Shown here: piece after piece, positions 54,101-64,000 of the stretch
Numbering within the stretch: the stretch's first letter is position 1
Layout of the letters: each line of letters begins with the position of its first letter
Assembly (NCBI GenBank): GCA_021521415.1
Contig: JAIQDT010007383.1
Location: 1-64,000, forward strand
DNA: 64,000 nucleotides
Direction of reading: 5' to 3'
Origin: Bidens hawaiensis
Lineage: Eukaryota; Streptophyta; Magnoliopsida; Asterales; Asteraceae
Translations under genes and position numbers: made by a program
The notes under the pieces: model-generated
Told to the model about the DNA's origin: nothing
Databases searched by the model: none
The model's input: only the letters and a program-made list of their open reading frames with translations

Positions 54101-54493
54101 ACCAATTATTCATCTTATTTGAATATCGTAGGCATGTCTCGTTTGATATTACATAATGCCTTTTGAGTTATTTTATAAAGTTTTGGTTTAGATTACAAAA
54201 GATATTAATTTCAAGTGATCTTATTATCACGAAGATATACTATCACATTAAGCTTAATTTATACACACATCATTTATCCTTAATTTAATGCATCTTGAAT
54301 ATCCAAGGATGTTTAATTGTTCTATTTTCCTAATGCCTAGACATGCTACAATCTATCCTACAATCGGATAACTCATTGTCCATGTGATGACATAGGTATC
54401 CGAATCCAACCTAGCTCAAAGAAGCTACAAAAGCTTCAAGAAGCACAGAAGTTGAAAGCACCAGCTTTCAAGATTATCACCTTGATTCCTAGA

Positions 54494-54600
54494 GGTGCAC
54501 AGAAAAATCGGTTCTGTACCTGACCCGGTGGAACCGATTCCAAGTCATACCTGATGGGCCCAATACCCGGTCCAGACCCGATCCTACCCGAAAATCCTTG
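54494..54600. mobile_element. TAGAGGTGCACA-type hAT end (fragment)
   Basis: TAGAGGTGCACAGAAAAATC matches the right end of the MITE at 1053-1534 (TAGAGGTGCACAAATCGG). The inner part has CCCGGTCCAGACCCG and ACCCGAAAATCC. The other end was not found. Confidence 0.5.
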
Positions 54601-54668
54601 CCCAGTGTTGTTTGTATTGTTTGGATGGTGTAAACTAATTTAAGAATAAAAATTGATGAGAATGACAT

Positions 54669-55297
54669 TAAGGTGTTGTTTGTTTTTCAGAAAAATGTTT
54701 GTGCATGCTCTTTTGTCTTCGCCGTGCAGACGTTGCCATCTACAGACTGTTTGTTTTCTCGAAGGCGTTTCAGTTAAAAACCGTCTGCGCAAGCTCTTCT
54801 TGGTGCAGACTTGGCTCATCCACTTCTGAGATTTTCTAAGGTCTACAGAGGGTTAAAATACCACATTCTACCAATACACACTGCCCACCACCACCACCAC
54901 CCACCCACCATCCACCACACCACCACCGCCTACCATTTGTCACAACCATCATCCACCCTCACCACCACCTACCCAACGTCCGCCACTACCATCGTCCACC
55001 ACCCACCACCATCGTCCACCAACTATCATTCCCTTCTAATACCAACCACCATCGCCTTCTACCACCATCACCGTCCGCCACCACCACCCACGACTACCAC
55101 TATCACCATCCAACACTACCACCACCCACTACCACAGTTCGTACACCACCACCAGTTTATTTTCGCAATCTACAAACGTTAAAAAAATAGTCTTTTTCTT
55201 GCAGTCTACAAATGTATGGTCCACCTCTTTTTCTACAAATGATTGCAGATGTGATCCTCAAACTACGGACATTTTACCTATGAAAAAACAAACAATA
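54669..55297. mobile_element. Possible MITE with GTTGTTTGTTTTT ends and CCA-rich core
   Basis: TGTTGTTTGTTTTTCAG at the left and TATGAAAAAACAAACAATAG at the right are inverted. GCAGAC, GTCTGC and TCTACA words lie near both ends. The borders and target duplication are not resolved. Confidence 0.4.
54880..55160 (+). repeat. (CCA)n/(CAC)n low-complexity tract
   Basis: About 280 bp made mostly of CCACCA, CACCATC and CCACC with few G. The frame at 54811-55182 is an artefact of this composition. Confidence 0.85.
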
Positions 55298-55399
55298 GAT
55301 AGTAACCCACTTATGATGACTTTCCCCCATTATTTTAAAAGTAATAGTACACATTTTCTCTCTCCATATGCAAGTCACATGCTAATTCTTCACTTATGA

Positions 55400-57070
55400 T
55401 GACAAAATTTGTATTAATTTTTTATATAATAAAATCATCTCATATTATAAAAAACGCTTATTATTATGATGGCTTTTTTTTAAATATCATATGAAAAAGT
55501 TATAGCGTTTTAAAATAATTGAAGAATTAACATGTGACTTGCATGTGGAGAAATAAAATATATAATATTATATTTATACTATTTTTCCGTTGTTCCCTAT
55601 TTTACACATACCAATTAATTATGACTCCTAACACTTATTATATTTGTTAGCTTTTATAAAATAATTAAACCTTATACATGTATATTGTAGTTTGGTTATA
55701 AAACTAAAAGTGTACTTATCACCAACAAAGAACTAAAGATAAATATTTAATGTTACGAACATTTATTACTATCATCCTTTTCCCATTTTTGAGAAAAGAA
55801 AAACTACTTCCCAATCCTTCAAATTATCAACCTTTTTTAACCGTCAATTGAATCATTAACGAGCTATTGACTCATCTTATCATGTGCATTCGGTTTTCAG
55901 AAGGAAGCCTATTAATAGATCATCTAACGGGTTATTGATCCATCCAATTATCTTTATTTTACTGACTCGCCAAGACTTGCCTTTTTAAATTAAATTCTTT
56001 GGGGGCAAATTATTGTAATAACAATTCTCAATTTCTCATGATACACTTTTATGGAAAAGCATAATTAGAAGGAATCCCAAAAGTGATGAAAGTACGGTTA
56101 GTAATATAATAAAATATAAGTATATGATTTGTTATATTAAAAAAAATAAAATCTGCTGTTAAATTTGAATATTCTTGCATCTACCTTTTAAATGACAAGA
56201 TAAGCCAAATTTTTGTTCCGTTCGATATGATTTATATAAACAAAGATTTAAAAATACTAACTTAATACATTAAAATAAACTATAAGCTTACACGTTTTAT
56301 CTGTTTATATACTTTTTTTAATTATATAATAAGTTTTCTTAATCTTGATCTTGTTCTTAAGTTTATTTTACCAATGGCCTTCTGAGTTTTGACTTGATAA
56401 CAGCCCACTTGTTTAATCTAGATGAGGTTGTTGGTTTAAGCCTCGACACCTGTGTTGGGTTATTTTACTATGTTTTAAGTTTTCGTCTACAGATGATTTA
56501 GAGTTGGATATGAAGCATCAAATAATAGGGGTTGGATAGATAACTATGATATTATTTATTAAAGAATTTAGCCTAGTGGTACTAATAAGGTGTTTATTTT
56601 AAAGTGATGAGTGTTTAAGTCTCATGGTAGATGGAAAGATGGATATTTAAGAGTTGGATTAAAAGGGTGTGTATTTGTCTTTCTTAAAAGAATTTATCAT
56701 ATTATTTAAATAATATATAAATATTTAATTTTATATTAAGTATTAGACTACTATTTTTATTTGAGTTATTTTACATAATTGTGTCCTTTTAAAATAAATG
56801 AAAACTTAACCCACCTTTAAAAGAGAGACTTAGATGTATGTAGGAAAACATTTATCTAGCATGCGTATACAGTATACTTGCGTGAAAAACACAAATTGTT
56901 CTTTGATTTAGTTTGCCGTCTAATTTAGTGTCTGTTTAATGTTTGACTTAGGCCAAGAATTCCTAATTGAAGGTTTTTATTGATGTATTTATCTACCTTT
57001 TATATTTAATATAAATTTTTTTCTTTATGATATTTCGAATGTTTTTAGGCTTATAAAATTAAATTTGTTA
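55400..57070. other. AT-rich intergenic stretch
   Basis: Nothing recognised apart from general AT richness. Confidence 0.35.
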
Positions 57071-57074
57071 AACT

Positions 57075-58440
57075 CGTGTTGTATATTGGTACTGATGCTA
57101 GACTGTCGCTATTTAGTCAAAAACTATTAAATCAGTGTTCTAATAATCTTAAATTAGTCAGGGTAAGTAGAGTGTCGAACCACGAGGAGTATATGGTCAG
57201 TGTGCAGTGAAATCGATTCCTAACATTATGAAGTGAATTCTATCAAAGTGCTGATCACACTAGAAAATGAATTTGAGTTTTATAATAATCAAACAAGTAA
57301 TCAAGTATTGAATCAATCAGACAAAGCAAATCACACCCGGGAATCCAAGTAAGCAACCTAACAGCAAACTCATGCACTTAACAGATAAACTATCTTGTAT
57401 CAACTACAAACTGACTAACCGGTCAAACCTTAGGCATCCACGGTCGCTAACACACGGCACTGGTTATCAAACGGTCCCTGCCAGTGTGACTCAACTAAGA
57501 GCAAACGTATGCTTTCTTGCAATTAACAGGTTAAGACAATCCTATGAGCAATTATTATAGCAATCGATAAACTAATCGTTCAGATCGAAATAAACCTAAA
57601 CCGACTGATTATACGAACATACTAAACATCAATACTCATAGATTAACATCAAAACAATTACAATTAGTTGTTCTAGTACATGAGAAATAAACTGAAAGAT
57701 TACAAACTATACATCCCGGGTATGACTCAAAGGATCTAGCCGCGTCTCGGCATCTCTCAGGCTTCGGTTATGATGGATAGGATAATGTACGGGGCCTTGA
57801 GATGATTGGGATCAATGGTTCTCCTCCTTTATGCTCTAAAAATCATCTGGATAGTGAATTATTGCGTCTGGGGTCGTCAAAACGAAATAAAACATCAAAC
57901 CCTAACTTTCCCGACTATGGGGACCATCGCGTAGCGCGATGGCCATATGCCCATTCCATCGCGCTACGCGATGGAAGATAACCTCATATTTGGATTCCTC
58001 TCATCGAGAAACCTAAAATTCATATATTATGGATCTCGTAACTCATTTTCTAGCCCGGGATATGCTCGTTTTACTTCCTGATCGCTTTTTGTGAACCCAT
58101 CTTGTTCAGTTTTAGCATCGGCTTTAGGTTTCTCATCCAAACTCTTCCCGAATCGTTCTAACACTTCCTAAGACTTCAATTTATGCTTCGGTCTTCCCGA
58201 GATATCATTCCATGTTCGTACAAGTCTCCAATTTAAGCGCGTTAAGTACATGTGACCTGAAACACAATAAGCACGTATGAAGTACCAAAGTTCCTAAAGT
58301 AAACGAATAAAACGACTAAGTTAGCAAACTAAAATATGTACAAATAAACCGAACATCAGGTACCTAACCTAGTGAAAATATAAAATAGAGTAAAGACTTG
58401 AGGGTAGATGTAGATCATGACTAAAGGGTGTGGGAGCATC
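57075..58440 (-). mobile_element. LTR-like remnant, minus strand, with a 19-bp inverted hairpin
   Basis: On the minus strand the segment ends CCATATACTCCTCGTGGTTC, CTTACCCTGACTA and GCGACAGTCTAGCA, a 3' LTR end layout that I associate with Tat/Athila-type gypsy elements. It holds the inverted pair at 57924-57974. The exact borders and target duplication were not found. Confidence 0.5.
57924..57974. repeat. Perfect 19-bp inverted repeat of near-palindromes
   Basis: CCATCGCGTAGCGCGATGG (57924-57942) and its exact reverse complement CCATCGCGCTACGCGATGG (57956-57974), 13 bp apart. Each arm is itself almost a palindrome. Confidence 0.9.
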
Positions 58441-58469
58441 TATATCTATATCTATATTAAAACGAGATC

Positions 58470-58655
58470 ATTTTCTATAAATAACGTGCATTCTTATAAT
58501 TTCTTGCTAATAAAATAATTCAAAATTAAATTTAATAATTCTTTCCATAAATAACACACATTCTTATAATTTATTGCTAATAAAATAATTCAAAATTAAA
58601 TTACATTCAATTTCTAGAATTTTTCATTAATATAATAAACCAAAATTAAATTAAA
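58470..58655. repeat. Tandem ~70-bp AT-rich repeat (2.5 units)
   Basis: CATAAATAACRYRCATTCTT, ATAATTTMTTGCTAATAAAA and TAATTCAAAATTAAATT are repeated in order. They are preceded by TCTATATCTATATCTATATT, which resembles a Helitron 5' end. Confidence 0.7.
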
Positions 58656-59130
58656 ATAATTATCCTCATATGTTCGATCGATTTCACACACTTCACACTA
58701 ATTTCAAGCCAAACTCTAATTTTCACAAAAACACAATCTCTGCCTTTTTTAATCTTTTGTCCTCTCCATTGAAAATCGACAATCATTGTCGGTTCCTTCT
58801 TCACCACCGGGTTTTTTCGATTGTCGCAAATCCGTCTTCCAATTCGATGAGTAGAACCTTTGATTGATAGGTAACTTTCTAATTCGATGATTTTGGATTA
58901 AAAGTTAATCTGAAATTGGTTAATTGTTGCAATCACTGTTACTTATAGGGAATTAGACATTTGGAGTATCTAGGATGGGAGGACGACAAGTGTTCTACGC
59001 AATTCGATGTATGTTTAAAATTTTGATTCAATTCATTGTCTTAAATATTAATTAGATCCATGATTTAACTTTTTAAATCTCAAATTTGTTTATGATATTG
59101 ATGTCAGGATTTGAGGGTAAAATTAATCAT
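58656..59130 (+). other. Exon-like sequence of unknown origin
   Basis: A CT-rich segment (58740-58860) ends GATTGATAG/GTAACT, and a second piece (about 58948-59008) lies between ACTTATAG and GTATGTTT, as an exon between an acceptor and a donor. The protein is not recognised. It could be a captured gene fragment or a gene's leader. Confidence 0.3.
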
Positions 59131-59213
59131 TTTTAGGGGGCTTTTTTAAGCTGCCTGTGTATTATACGGGTTCTAACCTGGTGTCCAACACCATAGGAAG
59201 CAGCCAAACATAA

Positions 59214-60784
59214 TGTAACATCTCCAAAATTGAAATAATGGCATATTAGTGACTAATTGCAAATTGGAAAAGGCAACAACGAGCGGACTGCCGTAGGATA
59301 GCCAACGGTCCGCCAACTATACAAAAGGGTAGCGGACCTTTGCCATAAACCCTAATGGATCGTTGCTTAACCTCGAAGCAATCAATCTTCGTTCGACATG
59401 TGTCAGATGACTGCTCGTGAAAGAATGGCACGTGGCATGATGTGGCACCTGACGAACCGCCGAGTGCCCGCCAACTGTCCGTTGGCGACTATGATTTATT
59501 GATTGCCATAACCGTTGTGACACGTGGCACATGACTTAGCACGGTCGACACCGCCAATTCCAATGGCCTGATGGGGTTACCGAACTTAATATAAGTAGCA
59601 GCCTTGGCAGGCGGCAGCTACATGTTTACTCATCCATCACAACAAACACACCTTGATATTCATGCCATATAACCCGATACTCGATTATGAAAATCGACGA
59701 TCTTATTCTAAGTTCTCATGGTGCCCCGACGCTTCATCCCAAAATTGAAAACGAGCTTTCGATATCGTAATCTAAGTACAAGTGTTGTCTGACCAATTTG
59801 CCGATACCCTTATGCTATCAAGGTATTAGTTATGCTTTACTTAATTCATTTAAGCTAGTGAAACCCTATTCTGGGTATAGTCAAACCAAAACAGACTATA
59901 TAAAGGTTAAGAAACGTAATTTATTAAACCAAGGCAAAGTTATACAATAGTTTTGAACTATAAAACAAACGAATGTTTTAATTACGGTTTGAAACTATAA
60001 ACTAGATCTACTGGGTCTGCAACTAGATAATGAGAAGATCTAGATATTTATGTAAACCTATTATTATAGGTTACGCATATGATAAGCCTATCGTTATACC
60101 AAGATTATCAAACCGTAACACAAGGTGAATGAGTTCAACCTTTTACTAAACCCATTTTACTCTTCATAATGAATATGTCATCGATTAAGAGTCCGAAAAT
60201 TTTACTTAAGATTGTTACATCCTTAAAACGTTATAACATGTTAATAGTTAATAAAACTTGGGCTAAATAACACATGTCTTTAGATCCATGCATGCATGCC
60301 ACGTTCATTTTCAATATATCCCCTTTAGGTGACCAGACTGCTAGGCGAATGGCCCGAAGATACTTACTATGTACATTTGGTTGGAATGTACACGGGGTCT
60401 GCGGCACCATGCGGAGGGAATAAACATATTATCCATGAAATAATGGATTTAAATTATTTTAGAGTGACTCAACGTCTCAGAGGCATATCGTTGATGTATG
60501 CTCAAATACTTTAGGTAACTAAATTATAAATTTTATGCAAGGATGCAGAGTCACGGTTATGGTGATGTCCTGATGGCTCAATTTTGATAAACTATAAATC
60601 CTTGTATATGCTATTAATTAAACATGATCTTTTGTAATACTAAATCGGGTATTTAGTTCCCGATTTTATATATAAATGAATATTTTAAATTAAAGATTTT
60701 CGCTAGATAAACACAACTTTGATACATTTACAAAACCAGACACCAACTGCTAGTTACTTCTAGACTCTAAATCAGGGTGTGACA
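59214..60784 (+). mobile_element. Probable solo LTR (Ty3/gypsy-like), ~1.6 kb
   Basis: It starts TGTAACATCTCC and ends AATCAGGGTGTGACA, like the termini of the gypsy LTRs elsewhere in the window. Inside: inverted words GGACTGCCGTAGG / CCAACGGTCCGCCAAC and GCCAACTGTCCGTTGGC, and AATATAAGTAGCAGCC as a possible TATA region (about 59587). The flanking pentamers CATAA and CAATT do not match, so the insertion is unproven. Confidence 0.5.
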
Positions 60785-61080
60785 CAATTCTATCGCCGGA
60801 ATTTGAGTTTGTAAGGATACTCAGGGCACAAATCGATGAATCCAACCTACCGGAATTCCACATAATCATTCATGTTTGATTATGACAGGAAGCCGAAGGG
60901 TTTACTATCAAAGCCCAACCTCGCACATTCACAGTTTGTTTCATGACCCTGAAATTGCAAGTCATTTCTCCAATCCAATGTGCCGACAGCGGTGTTGTCA
61001 AGCAACCTGACCAAACCGAACCTTGAACCTAACGACGTCCCTAGTACCCTAATAATTCAATTTAAATGTATCAGATTTAT
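60785..61080 (+). other. Coding-like stretch without identity
   Basis: Base composition is less AT-rich than the neighbours, and one frame reads through about 25-35 codons at a time with stops between. No family is recognised; it may be decayed retroelement or captured gene sequence. Confidence 0.25.
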
Positions 61081-61089
61081 TCTTGTACG

Positions 61090-64000
61090 GATATTTTGAG
61101 TAATCATGCATACAAAATAAATAATCATTGTTGGTAGCGCAATAACATGATTGGACCACGTGACATAACATGGTTGTGCCATGTCAGTGTATATCTTTGT
61201 TGTTCTAATTTAACTTTACGTTATACTTTTGGAGTTTACAAATATATATTGATACCGGCTGGATTCGCGTTATTTCACCACCGTAGCGCACATACTTTCT
61301 TTGCTTTTTTTTCTTCTTTCGTCGCAAGTGTTGCTTTTAAATGTTATTTTGTTGTATTTTGTGACATTTGAGCCAAAACAAGGTACACCTCAGTACGTAT
61401 TTACCAATTAAGCAAATAAACGCCTTTTTGCGTAACAAACGAACGATTAACCGAACGGGTCGGGTTATGACCCAGATATCTCGGGAGGCCATCTATAAGT
61501 GATAAACGATCTATACAAGCTAAAATATTAGTAATATGGCCTTAGTTCTATAGCAAACAAGTTAAACGAAAACATGCTCGTTTAACTACCCGCTATAGAT
61601 TTAAACGCGAAAGATAGTTACAAACCAAGCATTGTATCATCCGATAAGCCGAAAAAGACTTACCAAACACTTGTTTGAAATGTTTTAAGCGATCCGTGAA
61701 AATATTTTTGATTTTTATAAACATATAGTATGTTTTTATAATTTTACACAAAACTAGCCGAAAAACACTTGTTTTCGCACTGTTTAACGCACCCGATAAG
61801 TTTTTCGCGCCAAAAACCGAACCTGAACTAAATTTGGACTGGGCTTTTCGTATTTGAGCTTGAGAAATCAGAAACTTGGGCCCAAATGGGCCCATGAAGC
61901 TTCCGATCGGACCACACACCCCACCCCCCATTTTTTTTATAAAACTTGTTTTGCAAGCTTGTTTATTCATTCTAATTTATAAAAGTTGAGGTCCAAGCAG
62001 CTGCAACCTGATTTTTCCAGAATCCTTCAAACCCTAAGGTAAGGAGCTTAAATAAGTAGCTTCTGTACTTGTTTAACCTTGATTAATACCATAAAAACAT
62101 GTCTTAATTGCTAAAAATCATTCCTAACCATGTAAAAGTCCTAAAAATGGTCCATAAACATGTTTTGATCACACACATGGTAAGGAACCTATTTTGATAG
62201 TTTTTTTAGGCCATAAACACGGATTAAAGGGTTGAAACGGCGTTTTTAAGGTTCAAAAGTTCGTTTTTGTGCACTAGTCGAAACCCTAAGTTAAAGGGCT
62301 GTTCTATTGATGAAACCTGCTTGGTTTGTGATATAGGACCTGTACCTAGCCTACATAGGAGCACAAGAGCTCGAAAAGTTGATTAGAAAGTCGGAAACGA
62401 GCCAAACCCGCTAAGGTAATGCCGAAACACTCGCTTACGGGCTGTTTAGGTTTTGGTTGTGATGTGCATATTGTTAGGCCTTGAAATTTTGCAGGGACAT
62501 TAGGGACCAGGTCAATGAGTCCCTGTTTAAATTTGGTAATTTTTCGACCATCCGAGAATATTTGGCGAATTTATTACCGAATTGGGACGTTTATTTGGGA
62601 AAATAGCTAAAATACTTCAAAAATTATGACATTTTTCTGGGAACTCAGATTTGATGTATTTTGATCACATATGAATTTTAGGATCATTTGGAGAAGTCTA
62701 AAGGTGTTTTGTGTATATGCGTTCGTGTGAATTTTTATAGCCGAATTTGGGCCGAAAAGAATATCGGACCAGCTTTTTACATTCTGAAATTGATACATTT
62801 TGTTTTGAGACATGATTTGAGTATTCAGGAATTTTTGTGGAATTTTTGGAAATTGTTTGGGGTAAACGGACAATTTTTAGGCGAAATATAGCTGATAAAA
62901 TGAATTTTTATAAATTAATAAATCATTAAATAATGCCAGAAATATTTTTATAAAAATCTACATATTTTAATTGATAAGTGACTAAATTTTCATAATTTAA
63001 TGATTAACGGTTAATTAATTATGCTAATTTGAATATTAAACAAACTCAGTTTTTATAAAAACCGGCAAGTTCGCGAATAACGAACCTGCGGGAATATCAA
63101 AACACCAAGAGTAATCAAAAATCATATTTTTGGACTAATTAAGTAAAAACGAACTTTTCGATGAGAAACCTGGACAATCCGGATGGATTGTGCGCATTTC
63201 TTCTAAAATCAAACTGAATAAACGGAAACGGGCCCCGTGGCTAATCCGGGACCCCACTATGTGATTCTTCTTTATAACTTAATCATCTTATTAACCAATA
63301 CATTTACCCAAGCTTATTTTCCCATAACTGTTTTCTGAATGCGTAAACGAACAACTTGGCCCAGCTGGGAAAACGGGAATCTGAGCCAAGTTCGGTTTTA
63401 AGTATTAGACATTGAACAACATCACAACCTAAGCCTATTGCCACTTTCTGGGCGTTCCAGCTACACCCAGATTAGTTATACAGCCCAGTTTAGTATTGAG
63501 ATTATAATAATATTAAAATATTAATATTGATTATAGGAACTACTGATAGCGGACCGAACAAACCACGAGCTGATACAGTACTGATTATCTACTAAACCTT
63601 GAGTTTCATGACCCCACTGTTTAAACAGTTTTACGAACTTTTTGGGTGAAAAGCATGTTTGATTATGTATACATATCTGAAATTTGTAATGATGTGAATT
63701 ATCTAAGTGCTAACACACGAAAGTCCCAACGATCACAGTGATTAACTTCGAGCCGGTGGCTTGTGAATAGTACTATTGGTTTGACAAACCCAAACGGAAT
63801 CGGCCTGGTTGCCGTGTCACATAGCGTCGTTTGCACATGACCATATTTATATATACAGGCTATGTAGTGTTAGACATAGCTACCGGGGCATGTTGTGGGC
63901 GGAAGGGGAGCCACAGTGGTTGATTGAGCGTAGGAAATGGATGCACGCAGCACATACAGTCAAGGCTTCACTGTAGCTTAGCATAATTACATCATTTACA
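61090..64000. mobile_element. LTR-like repeat region running off the window
   Basis: The text (AACCCTAAGGTAAGGAGC at 62030, GAGCCGGTGGCTTG at 63752, GTTGCCGTGTCACATAG and GGGGCATGTTGTGGGCGG) has the mixed GC/AT and CCCTAA-leader style of long gypsy LTRs. The minus frame at 61593-61970 is not a known protein. No termini were found. Confidence 0.3.

Noticed and set aside
54811..55182. 123-codon His/Thr/Pro-rich frame
   Set aside because: Arises from the CCA/CAC low-complexity tract; no start or promoter context.
60329..60514. 61-codon frame MTRLLGEWPEDTYYVHLVGM...
   Set aside because: Falls inside the probable solo LTR; no homology recognised.
61593..61970. 125-codon minus frame
   Set aside because: Lies in LTR-like repeat sequence and resembles no known protein.

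Overview
The window is a stretch of eudicot plant nuclear genome. The evidence is multi-exon genes with GT-AG introns, AT-rich intergenic DNA, and a dense load of plant-type transposons: Ty3/gypsy chromovirus, Ty1/copia, hAT and Tourist MITEs, Helitrons, SINE-like copies and solo LTRs. The style of the repeats and of the retroelement proteins suggests Asteraceae (daisy/sunflower family), but that is my recognition and not a measurement.

Three host genes can be supported. (1) 534-3902 (+): five-exon gene for a mitochondrial-type ribosomal protein bL9; every intron is phase 0, and introns 2 and 4 each carry a hAT MITE with a perfect 8-bp target-site duplication. (2) 8960-9211 (-): a small single-SANT RADIALIS-like MYB protein with a TATA box upstream. 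(3) 43243-45611 (-): two-exon glycine-rich RNA-binding protein of the GRP7/GRP8 type, whose 1.9-kb intron has grown from tandem copies of its own sequence plus MITE and SINE insertions.

Layout. 1-3.9 kb: bL9 gene. 3.9-8.8 kb: intergenic, with two old local duplications. 8.9-12.6 kb: RADIALIS-like gene beside a tandem ~200-bp repeat that is split by a ~2.1-kb LTR-like insertion and a Tourist MITE. 13-15.5 kb: hAT element, CACTA terminus, retroposon copy with an 11-bp target duplication. 15.7-34.4 kb: one degenerate Ty1/copia element on the minus strand, broken up by four later insertions: a solo LTR, a young intact Tekay-type Ty3/gypsy element (18739-27904) with one unbroken 1536-residue gag-pol ORF, a second solo LTR, and a 1.4-kb terminal-inverted-repeat element inside its own 5' LTR. 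36-42 kb: Helitrons, a foldback element split by a hAT element. 43-46.6 kb: GRP gene and tRNA-derived SINE-like copies. 48.8-55.3 kb: hAT, second Helitron of the same family, and a broken 3' fragment of a retroelement with a zinc finger plus a restriction-endonuclease-like domain. 57-64 kb: LTR-like remnants running off the window.

The host genes do not form a pathway together; they are unrelated genes separated by transposons. The most informative content is the transposon stratigraphy (target-site duplications recovered for most layers), the hAT load inside host introns, and the R2-like endonuclease fragment at 51984-53227.
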